From IMG/VR virus record IMGVR_UViG_3300024351_000034, positions 1 to 53,582 of that record: DNA of 53,582 nt; one strand, given 5' to 3'. Below the pieces are notes generated by a model. The model was not told where the DNA came from, did no database searches, and was given only the letters and a program-made list of their open reading frames with translations. Position numbers and translations under genes: made by a program. Origin of the DNA: a virus. Below are positions 44,302 to 52,795 of this stretch, in pieces (position 1 is the stretch's first letter; each line of letters opens with the position of its first letter).

Positions 44302-45284
44302 TTTAAAGGAGTTGCCTTACCACCTGTTCCACGTCCTTTACTGCCAGCTAATGGGTCAGCCTGATATTCTGTTTTTGGCATCATTGCGTTCGTGTATACC
44401 ATACGAGCATATTGCTCTGGATCTGTAACAGCACTCATCATATTATTTGAAAAAGGCAAAATGGTTTTATTGCCAAAAGTGACAGTTTTTGACACTGCAT
44501 TTAATATATCTGCTTTTGTTTTTTGATCTTTTGATTTACTTGTTGGATGATAAACATATTTGTCATCTGGTACAGGTGTGTTTTTATCACGCAGTCTCAT
44601 TAATTGATACAACACTTCATCTTCAGTTAACGTATCATCTATTCTATCTGTTTGTGTTTTTAAACCTTTTACAAAAGGTGTACGTGCAATATTATGTTGT
44701 GCACCCATTTCCATTAATTGTGGTATTGAAGGTAGTCCAAGAAATGTTGGTGGTAATATTTTTCCTGCTTGATACATTATTTCTGCTAGACTGACATTTC
44801 CAAGTGCTTCATACGGCTTTGTGTAATACTTACCAACTAATGACGAAATTACAGGATTTAAATTATCGGTAATTGCGTTGACGCCACCCGACATCTTTCC
44901 GCCTTTAGATCCCCTTGCAATTAAATAATCTTTTAATGCATTAGTTCCTAATAATGCAGTGGCATGCCCCAAAGCTATTGCTCGGTCTTTTTCATCTACA
45001 TCTTTATCCATTAATCTAAGCAATGGAATTATTTGATCAATATATAGAGGCGCTTCACCAACAACACGTCCGGCACCTCTAACGCCAGCATGTTTACTTC
45101 GCCCCATTGTCTCTTGAACTGCCGGATTAACTACGTATGCCGCTGGCGAATTACCAAAAGCTTTTGCACCTTCTACAAGCGAGGTAACAGGGTCGCGTTG
45201 AATACGTTCGTAAGCACGTGCCCTGCGTGTACCTGCAGTCATTTGCTGTTGTATTTCTTGAGGCGTTAATTTTCTATCTGGCAT
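44298..45284 (-). CDS. hypothetical structural-region protein, 328 aa
   Basis: Not recognised. Basic N-terminus (RKLTPQEIQQQMTAGTRRARAYERI), helical body with Gly/Ala stretches (VRGAGRVVGEAPLYIDQIIPLLRL, GGKMSGGVNAITDNLN), charged C-terminus ending GSKGRGTGGKATPLK. The helical, membrane-free, Gly/Arg-containing composition is like the 1373-aa upstream gene, so it may be a partner in the same internal-virion assembly. Strong GGAGG before ATG 45284, overlapping the 1373-aa gene's stop. Confidence 0.6.
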   Translation of the reverse strand: MPDRKLTPQEIQQQMTAGTRRARAYERIQRDPVTSLVEGAKAFGNSPAAYVVNPAVQETMGRSKHAGVRGAGRVVGEAPLYIDQIIPLLRLMDKDVDEKDRAIALGHATALLGTNALKDYLIARGSKGGKMSGGVNAITDNLNPVISSLVGKYYTKPYEALGNVSLAEIMYQAGKILPPTFLGLPSIPQLMEMGAQHNIARTPFVKGLKTQTDRIDDTLTEDEVLYQLMRLRDKNTPVPDDKYVYHPTSKSKDQKTKADILNAVSKTVTFGNKTILPFSNNMMSAVTDPEQYARMVYTNAMMPKTEYQADPLAGSKGRGTGGKATPLK

Positions 45285-48200
45285 TATTGTCCTCCACGAC
45301 GTTGAGTAATTCCATAGAATCCTAGTACGCCTAATCCAGCACCTCCAAGTCGTCTAGCTGCAGCTGAACCCTTGCGAGGTTTTGGTGCTTGTGCTGCTGG
45401 CGTTGGTGGTTCTGGTTGTTGTGGTCTTAAAGCTGGTGGCCTTGGAAGTAATGTGCTATGTTCTGAACTTACAGTACGACTCGTAGGTGCTTTGCTTGGT
45501 TGATTAATTTTAGTTCCACCAGCAACTTTAACTACACCACTTGCACGTTGTACTCTTTGTACATCACTTGACCTAGCAGGTTTTTGTGTAATACTGTCCG
45601 GAACGTTTTCAAAATCTTTGGAATTTTGAAGAGCGCGTATAGCTGATCTTGGTCCTGAAAAATCAACCCATCCTTTACCTTTAACATATGCAACAAAATA
45701 TGCTCTAGCTGATGCATCTCGTTTTGCTTTAGCTTCTGCTTGACGTGCCGCATTTGCCTCAATGGCTGCTTTACGCCTAGCTTCATCTTTAGCCTTTTTC
45801 TCCTCTGGGGTAATTGTTGCAGCATTACCTCGTTTAATGTTTTGTCTAATATTTTCTTCAGCTATATCTGGTGCAGCTTCTTTAGCGTATGCAGAAATAT
45901 TAGCCTTGGCTTGCTTGTGTACAGTAACCTGTGTTTCCATATCGTCGCGTATATACGCATCTAGCCACTGGTCAAGATTGCGTAAAACAATTTGTCCTTC
46001 AGGCGTAGATTCATCTATGTATGGGTATTGTTTTAATATCTGCTTTGTAACAATATTTTTTGTTGCCGTTAAATCAGCTTCTGGATCTAATATTGCATTT
46101 TTTGCTTCCATGTCATTGATTATTGCTCGTCCAGTTGCTGTGACACCATGCCAAGTTGTATCAAAGTCTTTGTAGATTAATCCCTTTACATTTTCTACCT
46201 CACTTCGTTCTACATTTGTAATTGCTCTGTCTTCAATGCCAGTGGCTCTACCACGAGATGACGACGCATTCATTGCCCATGCAACTCGTGGTGATGGAGC
46301 GGTAGCAGCGTTAGATGAGTATGTATTAAGCCACCCTAATAATTGTTTGCCTTTATATGGCGTCATTGTTGTGAGATAACGTTCAAAATCAGCAAATGTA
46401 AATCTGCCATTTTCTTCAACTGGAATACCCGTAATTTCTGAAAATGATGACCCGCGTTCATCCATGTCTGGAGCATCTTTAATTAATCCCATAATGTCAC
46501 GTGCAAACCCATTCATCTGTAATCGCACGTAATTGTCATCTACACCAATAGACGTTGTGTCCGCATTTGCCGATTGAAGCGCACCTTGTTCTGCAACAAC
46601 TTGAGCACTAATGGATTTACGTCGTGTTACTGCTCTTCCAGCAACATCTGTTACTGGAACCCATGATCCGGCCTCATCTTTTTGAAAAACAGGAGTTGTA
46701 ACTACACCATTTTTTTGTACATAAATTGGCTTTGATCGAATTGGATTTCCATCTACGTCTTCCGCAAATCCAACTATACGACTTCCACGTTGCACAACAG
46801 ATCGATTTTGCGCAGAAAAATAATGTGGAATATCCACACCAGATTTACCAGCAACCCACGCACCGATCATATCTACAGCCTGTGCTGTACGACCCTGACC
46901 TGTAAGTGCTTTGATTGGTTGACCGTAATCTACTTCACCACCCTTGCTTCGGAATAATATTCCTCTGTTTGTGCCAACTTCAATTCCAGATTCAAGTTCT
47001 GCACGTGCGGTATCCCTAGCATCTGTCAGCGTTGTTAAAAGTAATTTAGCATTTTCAATATTGTCATTTGACACAACACCTGAGTCTATATTTTTCTTTA
47101 GTTCATGTATTGCTACATCCAATGACCTAACAGACTCATCCCATGAATCGTCAGGCACAAAATTCATTTTGTCGTCAACATTTGGCGTAATAAAATGAAT
47201 TAGGTCATCTGAATATCGTTGAGCTTCTCCTAAACGCAAATCTTCTGGTGCATTTACAAACGCGTTGTACGTTGATTTAACATCTTCCGCACTCATAGGC
47301 AATCCAAGCAATGATGGATTGATTCCGTGTAATCCTGCTAGTCCAGCAATTACAGGGCGACCCGACGACAAACCACTGTTAGATTCTTGTTGTCTTTTTG
47401 TTGCATACAGCGTTTTAATTTGTCGTGCGCGGTAGGCCTCAATGCGCTGACGACGAGCACCGCCAAAACCTGTCATTTCATAAATAGGAGCTGTATACGG
47501 ATCTTTAAATGTACTAGATTGTTCTCCATATATACCGACGTCAGATGTGTTTTCAGGGCCAAAAATTAATCGTAACTGATCATCACTAGCATATGGTGCT
47601 AATGCACGTGCAGCTCCTTGAGGGTCATTGGCAGTCAAACGACTATCTATAATGTTACTTGCTGCAGCAAATTCTGTTTCACGTCCTTTGTAATTAAAGT
47701 CAAACAGGTTGGTTATAAAACTTTTTCCAGAATAACTAGCAGCTAAAGTTTTCATCATTGCGTCACGCGCAACGCCGGGTGCCATATTAACAATTGTCCC
47801 AATATTGTCATCTGCTACTGGAATAAGACTAGCAATATTCCTCTGCATATGCCTAATCCACGGAGCTGATGTAGTTGATAAATCACCACTAGACATTAAT
47901 GGTTCTAAAAACCGCATGGTTAAAGTATTTTTTGCTGACACAGCAGGTGCTAAATTTTTGCCGGATTGCAAATCTTTCATGACTGCAGCACCACTAGTTT
48001 TAATTAATTCACCTGCAGCAAAATCACGTGCTTGCAAACGTTCAGCCTGTTTTGCAACTCCAGCATCATTTCCACGTTTAAAGTATTTTTCAAAACCCGG
48101 CGTACTGCCAAGCATGTCTTCAAAATCGATATCAGTTTGCACTTTAATAGGCATTCCAACACCAGCCATACGCTGATTTGAAAAATAGCGTTGTGCTTGC

Positions 48201-49405
48201 TGCTGTTGCAAAGATCCATCACCAGACCTAACGCCCAACATAAATGCTAGTCCACCACGAGCAACCTTTTGCTGGTTACTGCCAGTTGACTCTTCAGCAA
48301 GTTGAATAGTATTTTCAAGTGCTTTAAACGCTGTTGAATTTGTTATGTCTTCAATCTGGCTAGTTAAACGATCATATTCCGACCTAACATAGCCACTGAT
48401 GCCTTTAATGTTTTTGCCTTGAGCTTTTAATTGTTCTCCAACTACATCCATTGTTGCGCCAGTCGTACCTCGCAACGCTTGTGCAACGGGATCACTTTCA
48501 ATTAATGGTAATGTTTCCATTACAGCGTTTACATCACCGCGAACTAATGCATTTTGCTGTTGTCGTAATGCATTAATTTCTCGTGTTATAGATGTGTAAA
48601 TTTGCTTAAGTGGTGCTAATGGATTAACACCAGAGAACTTTCCTGTTGCAGCTGCAATTACACGATCTGCAATTTCTAATGATCGATTTACTTGATTTTC
48701 ATTTTGATCAGCAAAAATTGGGTCAACTGGATTAAATTTACCTAACAGTGTAGATGCTCTACTTGGTTCTTTAGATTGTTCTGTAGAACTAAATCCTTGG
48801 TTTAACTGATAATCACTTGTAAAGTCTTCTGGCCTAACTGGTGTGCTTGGTGCATTTGGATTTATCACTCCACGCAAATTACGTGGTTTTGGCATCGGGC
48901 GTTCTTTTTCTAATGGAACACCTGCATCTGATGGTTGAGCTGCAATACGTGCTCGATATTCTTCTGGCGTTAAATTAGTTGGAATATCTAGATCGCCAGC
49001 AGCATCTGACATATTACGAGGATCCGAATAAGATCCAGTTGCCACAGGAGGTATAGAAACCGGAGTTGGAGTTGCAGTAGAAGCTGATGCACGAGGTGGT
49101 AAAGATCGCCCTCTAGGTGGCATTGCTCTTCCACGCGGTGCGCGTTCTGGATTAATTGGCCCCTGCCCCAACGCTAATAATGCCATAGGGTCTTGTGCTG
49201 TTGGTGCTGTTGGTTCAGCATCAGGTTGCACTGGCCCCTGTCCGGCATTACTAGCTTGCGCTGGTGTTCCCGGTACAGGAGGAGGTGGCATCTGCGGTAA
49301 CGTACCACCTTGTGTTTGTCCTGCTTGCGCAGGTGCAGGAGAAGATGTAGGCGCAGCCTTTTTCTTTTCCTCATCCATCATCATGTTCATTAACGCAGAT
49401 GCCAT
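45284..49405 (-). CDS. large unknown (internal virion candidate) protein, 1373 aa
   Basis: The first ~200 residues are a Pro/Ala/Gln-rich, disordered-looking segment with PPRGR-type repeats (GRAMPPRGRSLPPR). The middle is helical and of mixed charge, without any enzyme motif I can name. The last 200 residues hold a Lys/Arg/Ala coiled coil (EEKKAKDEARRKAAIEANA), a Pro-rich linker and an Arg-ending hydrophobic tail (LGVLGFYGITQRRGGQ). It lies upstream of terminase with the small basic proteins, an unusual place. By size and composition it could be a second virion-packaged protein. AGGTA before ATG 49405. Confidence 0.65.
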   Translation of the reverse strand: MASALMNMMMDEEKKKAAPTSSPAPAQAGQTQGGTLPQMPPPPVPGTPAQASNAGQGPVQPDAEPTAPTAQDPMALLALGQGPINPERAPRGRAMPPRGRSLPPRASASTATPTPVSIPPVATGSYSDPRNMSDAAGDLDIPTNLTPEEYRARIAAQPSDAGVPLEKERPMPKPRNLRGVINPNAPSTPVRPEDFTSDYQLNQGFSSTEQSKEPSRASTLLGKFNPVDPIFADQNENQVNRSLEIADRVIAAATGKFSGVNPLAPLKQIYTSITREINALRQQQNALVRGDVNAVMETLPLIESDPVAQALRGTTGATMDVVGEQLKAQGKNIKGISGYVRSEYDRLTSQIEDITNSTAFKALENTIQLAEESTGSNQQKVARGGLAFMLGVRSGDGSLQQQQAQRYFSNQRMAGVGMPIKVQTDIDFEDMLGSTPGFEKYFKRGNDAGVAKQAERLQARDFAAGELIKTSGAAVMKDLQSGKNLAPAVSAKNTLTMRFLEPLMSSGDLSTTSAPWIRHMQRNIASLIPVADDNIGTIVNMAPGVARDAMMKTLAASYSGKSFITNLFDFNYKGRETEFAAASNIIDSRLTANDPQGAARALAPYASDDQLRLIFGPENTSDVGIYGEQSSTFKDPYTAPIYEMTGFGGARRQRIEAYRARQIKTLYATKRQQESNSGLSSGRPVIAGLAGLHGINPSLLGLPMSAEDVKSTYNAFVNAPEDLRLGEAQRYSDDLIHFITPNVDDKMNFVPDDSWDESVRSLDVAIHELKKNIDSGVVSNDNIENAKLLLTTLTDARDTARAELESGIEVGTNRGILFRSKGGEVDYGQPIKALTGQGRTAQAVDMIGAWVAGKSGVDIPHYFSAQNRSVVQRGSRIVGFAEDVDGNPIRSKPIYVQKNGVVTTPVFQKDEAGSWVPVTDVAGRAVTRRKSISAQVVAEQGALQSANADTTSIGVDDNYVRLQMNGFARDIMGLIKDAPDMDERGSSFSEITGIPVEENGRFTFADFERYLTTMTPYKGKQLLGWLNTYSSNAATAPSPRVAWAMNASSSRGRATGIEDRAITNVERSEVENVKGLIYKDFDTTWHGVTATGRAIINDMEAKNAILDPEADLTATKNIVTKQILKQYPYIDESTPEGQIVLRNLDQWLDAYIRDDMETQVTVHKQAKANISAYAKEAAPDIAEENIRQNIKRGNAATITPEEKKAKDEARRKAAIEANAARQAEAKAKRDASARAYFVAYVKGKGWVDFSGPRSAIRALQNSKDFENVPDSITQKPARSSDVQRVQRASGVVKVAGGTKINQPSKAPTSRTVSSEHSTLLPRPPALRPQQPEPPTPAAQAPKPRKGSAAARRLGGAGLGVLGFYGITQRRGGQ

Positions 49406-49413
49406 ATTTGTAC

Positions 49414-50532
49414 CTATCTACCCATTAACTTCTTACGCATTGGTGATACGTATGAACCATTGGATCGCTTTACTTCGGTTCGCGGACCAGTTGATGCTTT
49501 TCCTAATGGCCTATTAACAGCTGGAGTTGTTGCTTTGCCACGAGGAACATTGGTTGAAGCTCCAGTAGACGTTGTTTGTCGTCCTGCAACTTTTCCCTTT
49601 TGAAATCCATTGTATTCTGCATCTCCAACATCGCGAGCACGACGTGCTGCCATTGCTCCAACACCAAGTGCAAATCCAGCACCAAATCGCGCAACTGGAC
49701 TTTTAGCTGCAGCTTTACCTTGTCGTGCCACAGTATTTGCTGCATTTTTACCACGGTTAACAGCTTGACTGACAACAGCTTTTGCACGAGCTTGCGGAGA
49801 ATTTTTTTCTGCATTTATACGTGCTTGTTGTGCAGCTGCTGCTGCGTTTGCGCGACGTCGAGCCATCATGTCGCGCATTTCTTGGGATTGTGCTAATTGA
49901 CGCGCATTTGCTTGTCGGCCTGATATTTCGTCACCACGTTGTCTAGTAAAACGCCCAGCTTGAATATCTTGCTTTAAAACTTGACGAAATGGCTCTGTTA
50001 ATGGACGACCTGCGGCAGCAGCTGCTTTTTCTGCAGCTTGTGCTTTACGAGCAGCGTTAATGCCAGCTTTTTGCACTGCTAAACCACCTGCAGTTTGTGT
50101 GCGTCCATTAACTTCACGTTCACCATATCGTTCACGGTGATACGGTTTTGCTGTCTTGTCATAACTTCCAGACGCCTTTACAGGTGACTGGAGATCAGGA
50201 CGTTTGTATCCAGCAGCGCGTTGCCCCATTGGCTTAGGTAGTGGCGCTTCTTTTTCTTTTGCCCGTGGTAAACCGTCTGTAATACTGTACCCCTTACCTA
50301 GTGCTGATCCCGGTTGACTTGTTTCGGATCTAGCGTCAGTTCGATGCAATGCACCAATTGGATACGGCTGTACTGGTATTCCGTTAGGTTTGTAACGTTT
50401 TTCCGTTGCTGGTTTTGATGGAGGTGTTGCCTCACGTTTTCCAGCGGTTACTTCGCGTGTATTTGCCGCTTTTGCTTGCGACATTTTCTTTTTGTTTGCG
50501 TCATCTGCGCCCGATGCAACTGTTTGTGGCAT
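49414..50532 (-). CDS. basic, low-complexity DNA-binding-type protein, 372 aa
   Basis: Extremely Lys/Arg/Ala-rich and poor in hydrophobic residues, with PKPxxxKRYKPN, a long basic helical region (EKAAAAAGRPL, ARRRANAAAAAQQARINAEK) and a hydrophobic-basic segment (FGAGFALGVGAMAARRARD) before a Ser/Thr/Lys tail. This resembles histone H1-like or protamine-like nucleoid proteins; in a phage late operon, DNA condensation or internal-head roles are plausible. Strong GGAGGTG before ATG 50532. Function not proven. Confidence 0.55.
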   Translation of the reverse strand: MPQTVASGADDANKKKMSQAKAANTREVTAGKREATPPSKPATEKRYKPNGIPVQPYPIGALHRTDARSETSQPGSALGKGYSITDGLPRAKEKEAPLPKPMGQRAAGYKRPDLQSPVKASGSYDKTAKPYHRERYGEREVNGRTQTAGGLAVQKAGINAARKAQAAEKAAAAAGRPLTEPFRQVLKQDIQAGRFTRQRGDEISGRQANARQLAQSQEMRDMMARRRANAAAAAQQARINAEKNSPQARAKAVVSQAVNRGKNAANTVARQGKAAAKSPVARFGAGFALGVGAMAARRARDVGDAEYNGFQKGKVAGRQTTSTGASTNVPRGKATTPAVNRPLGKASTGPRTEVKRSNGSYVSPMRKKLMGR

Positions 50533-50543
50533 AGTGGCACCTC

Positions 50544-50939
50544 CTATTTATTAGCACGTCTGGCAGCTATTGCTTGACTGCCAATCATGAGTGCAAGCAT
50601 TCCGCTTGCTGGTCTGGAACCCCTGCCACGCAGTTGAACCATATTGTGACCTACAGAACGTCCACGAGCATCGTTTTTGATAGCTTGCTTAGATCTCGGT
50701 GCATTATCACGTGGGTCTATTCGACCGTATGTTTGTTGTTCTTCGCCACCATAATAACCACGTTTACGGTTTTCTAATTGATTCGCAATACGCAACATAT
50801 AACCTTGCTGCGTTTCATTAGGCCGTACGGGAGGAGGTTCTATGCCATGCGCCCGCCATTTGTCAATATGTGCTTGTGTTTGCACAGATATTTTTTGCGG
50901 TCGCCCAGATGGAGATATAAAACGAAATTCTTCTTCCAT
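50544..50939 (-). CDS. small basic protein with shared C-terminal tail, 131 aa
   Basis: Helical, Arg/Gln-rich (ETQQGYMLRIANQLENRKRGYYGG), ending in a hydrophobic-basic tail ASGMLAxMxxSQAIAxRR that is also at the end of the 115-aa gene 51436-51783. The Shine-Dalgarno is weak. It belongs to the cluster of small late genes upstream of the 1373-aa gene. Function unknown; the common tail suggests a shared targeting or assembly signal. Confidence 0.65.
   Translation of the reverse strand: MEEEFRFISPSGRPQKISVQTQAHIDKWRAHGIEPPPVRPNETQQGYMLRIANQLENRKRGYYGGEEQQTYGRIDPRDNAPRSKQAIKNDARGRSVGHNMVQLRGRGSRPASGMLALMIGSQAIAARRANK
50547..50609 (-). repeat. tail repeat copy 1 (21-codon C-terminal module)
   Basis: Codons for ASGMLALMIGSQAIAARRAN and a final Lys. 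The copy at 51439-51501 is nearly identical at protein level and clearly similar in DNA (CTATTGCTTGACT...AGCAAGCATTCC on the plus strand), so it was probably duplicated rather than converged. Confidence 0.8.
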
Positions 50940-50944
50940 CGTTA

Positions 50945-51424
50945 CTACTTCTTTTTGTTGCCAGCTTTTACCATTTTGGATAATGTCGGCGTCGTTCTTG
51001 CATTTGGTGAATTAAAATCATTCTTTCCAACTTGCTGACGAACATAATGCTGCCGTGCTTGTTGCCCAATGATGTCGTTTTGTCGCTGACCACGATCCAT
51101 CGCAATCTCGTGGCGTTTATTATCAGCACGTTCTAAAGCATCTTGATATTTACTTTCGCTATAGAATCCACGACGTTCATTCATTGACGCACCAACTGCT
51201 TTAGCACGTGCACGATCTCGCATACTCGGAAGAACGCCATTATCCAACATCATCGTCATGCGTTCTTCTTGGCGTCGAGAATCATTAATTCTCTTTACAG
51301 GATCCATACCTTGAAGTCGCATTGTGCGAGCATTACGCACGGGGTTACCCTGAGCATCAGTTGTGTAATATTCTGTTGCGTAATCTGACGATCCAGCCAT
51401 ACCTACATCACGTTTACGTGGCAT
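50945..51424 (-). CDS. small basic protein, 159 aa
   Basis: Lys/Arg/Asp/Gln-rich helical protein without hydrophobic core stretches (VKRINDSRRQEERM, ERADNKRHEIAMDRGQRQ), N-terminal MPRKRD and C-terminal KKK. No recognised domain. GGAGA before ATG 51424. Composition and location in the early part of the late operon match its neighbours in this small-protein cluster. Confidence 0.6.
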   Translation of the reverse strand: MPRKRDVGMAGSSDYATEYYTTDAQGNPVRNARTMRLQGMDPVKRINDSRRQEERMTMMLDNGVLPSMRDRARAKAVGASMNERRGFYSESKYQDALERADNKRHEIAMDRGQRQNDIIGQQARQHYVRQQVGKNDFNSPNARTTPTLSKMVKAGNKKK

Positions 51425-51435
51425 AATTGTTCTCC

Positions 51436-51783
51436 TTATTTTCCTGCTCGCCTGTTCGCTATTGCTTGACTAGCCATCATCATAGCAAGCATTCCACTTG
51501 CAGCTTTACCTCTTGTTGCGGACTGTTTTCTTGCACTTAATTTTGCTCGCATTTTTGCGGTATCTTCTGCCATATGACGTGTTTGTGTACGACTATCAGC
51601 TAATCGTCCATCTCCTCCACGCTCACGATCAACTTGTCCACTCCATGAACCTAAATCTTGTGTTCCGGGATGTACAAATGAACCACCTTTTTGTTTCCCA
51701 TTATTCTTTTTTGCCAATGCATCAAACGATGCTCTGCTATTATATTTAGGGACTGGATTACGATTATCTAAATTCTGAGGCAT
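51436..51783 (-). CDS. small basic protein with shared C-terminal tail, 115 aa
   Basis: Gly/Arg/Asn/Lys-rich and disordered-looking first 80 residues (KKNNGKQKGGSF, GSWSGQVDRERGGDG), then ASGMLAMMMASQAIANRRAG and a terminal Lys, the same tail as the 131-aa protein. GGAGA before ATG 51783. No known family. Acts most likely in the particle or its assembly, by position. Confidence 0.65.
   Translation of the reverse strand: MPQNLDNRNPVPKYNSRASFDALAKKNNGKQKGGSFVHPGTQDLGSWSGQVDRERGGDGRLADSRTQTRHMAEDTAKMRAKLSARKQSATRGKAASGMLAMMMASQAIANRRAGK
51439..51501 (-). repeat. tail repeat copy 2 (21-codon C-terminal module)
   Basis: Second copy of the tail found at 50547-50609. 16 of 21 residues are identical (ASGMLA, SQAIA and RRA blocks), and the other changes are mostly conservative (L/M, I/M, G/A). 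Confidence 0.8.
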
Positions 51784-51794
51784 AACGGTTCTCC

Positions 51795-52100
51795 TTATTT
51801 CACGCGACGTAAGTTAGGATTACGTCGTTTTGCACTAGCAGAGGCTTTACGCGATGATGCTGCTAATATTGCACCCGCTGCGCGATTACTAATCCCCTGT
51901 TTTGAAGCAATCTTAGATTGAACAGCTTTAAATCCGGGATGCTTATCTTCTCCACCCGGACCATATTCAGCACGTTCGTGTTGAGCTTGCGCACGAGGAG
52001 AAAGTCCTTTTTTGCTATACTCACGTTTTTCCGTTTTTTGCATAGCTTTACTCATGCCCATTAAGTGTGACATCATTGATGATTTCATTTGCAGTTCCAT
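51795..52100 (-). CDS. small basic phage protein with GFKAV..KIA..QGIS motif, 101 aa
   Basis: The C-terminal half reads HPGFKAVQSKIASKQGIS, then RAAGAILAASSRKASASAKRR, ending NPNLRRVK. This is a compact helical motif that recurs in small proteins of many tailed phages, encoded near the head genes; I recall no assigned function. The N-terminus is Met/Lys-rich (MELQMKSSMMSHLMG). GAGGG before ATG 52100; it overlaps the next gene by 16 bases. Confidence 0.65.
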   Translation of the reverse strand: MELQMKSSMMSHLMGMSKAMQKTEKREYSKKGLSPRAQAQHERAEYGPGGEDKHPGFKAVQSKIASKQGISNRAAGAILAASSRKASASAKRRNPNLRRVK

Positions 52101-52336
52101 GCCCTCAAAGATTTATTAATCCTGCTATTTGGATCATTAGCTGTTTTTGACGAGGTTCGTTTGGCTTTCATGCCGGACATTCTGGCACAAAAAGAGGCAC
52201 GACGTCCTGCGTCTGCCTTAGTTGTTGGGTGTGGAGCTGGCGGTTTTAAATTTGCGCCTGTTGTACGCTTAAAATGTGCTCTACCAGCAGCGTTAAGACC
52301 ACCAGAAGGGTCTTGATATTTTTTTACTACTCCCAT
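52085..52336 (-). CDS. small conserved phage protein (DUF6321-like), 83 aa; first late-operon gene
   Basis: The pattern GGLNAAGRAHFKRTTGANLKPP, then RRASFCARMSGMK, then DPNSRINKSLRAWNC is the conserved signature of a small phage protein family that I recall as DUF6321, commonly encoded in structural regions. No function is known. Two cysteines sit at conserved places (SFCAR and WNC). AGGTG precedes ATG 52336, and a TATAAT box lies upstream, so it leads the long late operon. Confidence 0.7.
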   Translation of the reverse strand: MGVVKKYQDPSGGLNAAGRAHFKRTTGANLKPPAPHPTTKADAGRRASFCARMSGMKAKRTSSKTANDPNSRINKSLRAWNCK

Positions 52337-52351
52337 TGTTCACCTCTATGC

Positions 52352-52357
52352 ATTATA
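52352..52357 (-). promoter_or_regulatory. probable late-operon -10 box (TATAAT)
   Basis: Reading on the minus strand, a perfect TATAAT lies 15 bases before the ATG of the first late gene, just after the ssb terminator. No good TTGACA is found 16-18 bases upstream, since that place is the terminator stem, so the -35 may be replaced by an activator or a phage factor. TG directly precedes TATAAT (not the TGn spacing). Confidence 0.45.
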
Positions 52358-52360
52358 CAT

Positions 52361-52385
52361 AAAAAAGACCCGCTATATGCGGGTC
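52361..52385 (-). terminator. Rho-independent terminator after ssb
   Basis: On the minus strand GACCCGC and GCGGGTC form a perfect 7-bp stem with a 5-base loop, followed by TTTTTT. It lies 8 bases after the ssb stop codon and directly before the late -10 box, so it insulates ssb from the structural operon. Confidence 0.85.
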
Positions 52386-52392
52386 GTAATGT

Positions 52393-52782
52393 TTAGTCTG
52401 CAAATGGATCATCAATATCACTCGTGTCTATTGCACCTGCTAGCTTTGGATTTGGCGGTTGATTATCACTATCACGCCTAGAATCGAGCAGTTGCCAGTT
52501 GTCAATAATAATCTTAACGGTTTGTTGCTTAGCTCCTTCTTTATTTACAAATTGCTCTAATTGAATCTTTCCAACAATACCAATCAAACGTCCCTTTTGT
52601 GCATACTCAGCTAACGCATCTCCTTGTTGCCCAAATGCAGTACAACTGAAAAAATCTGTTTCTTTTTCTCGTCCTTTACGGTCAACTGCAACACGAATAT
52701 TGCATACAGACTTACCGTTAGGTGTTTGACGTGACTCTGGATCGGCAACTAATCGACCGACAATTGTGCATTGATTAATCAT
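52393..52782 (-). CDS. ssb: single-stranded DNA-binding protein, 129 aa
   Basis: A classic OB-fold SSB: MINQCTIVGRLVADPESRQTPNGKSVCNIRVAVDRKGREKETDFFSC..., the aromatic and strand positions of the fold, then an acidic C-terminal tip DIDDPFAD, close to the DDIPF-type tail that recruits replication proteins. Length is a little short of bacterial SSB, as usual in phages. It is transcribed alone from an extended -10 promoter next to its ATG and closed by its own terminator. It should act with the left-block DnaB and recombination proteins, despite lying at the other end of the window. Confidence 0.95.
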   Translation of the reverse strand: MINQCTIVGRLVADPESRQTPNGKSVCNIRVAVDRKGREKETDFFSCTAFGQQGDALAEYAQKGRLIGIVGKIQLEQFVNKEGAKQQTVKIIIDNWQLLDSRRDSDNQPPNPKLAGAIDTSDIDDPFAD

Positions 52783-52795
52783 GATACTATGATTA
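52776..52795. promoter_or_regulatory. inverted repeat over the ssb start (operator candidate)
   Basis: TAATCAT (52776-52782) and ATGATTA (52789-52795) form a perfect 7-bp inverted repeat with a 6-base spacer. It covers the ssb start codon (52780-52782) and part of its -10 box, so a bound protein would block ssb transcription. It could be an autoregulatory operator. AT-rich composition makes chance a real alternative. Confidence 0.45.
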
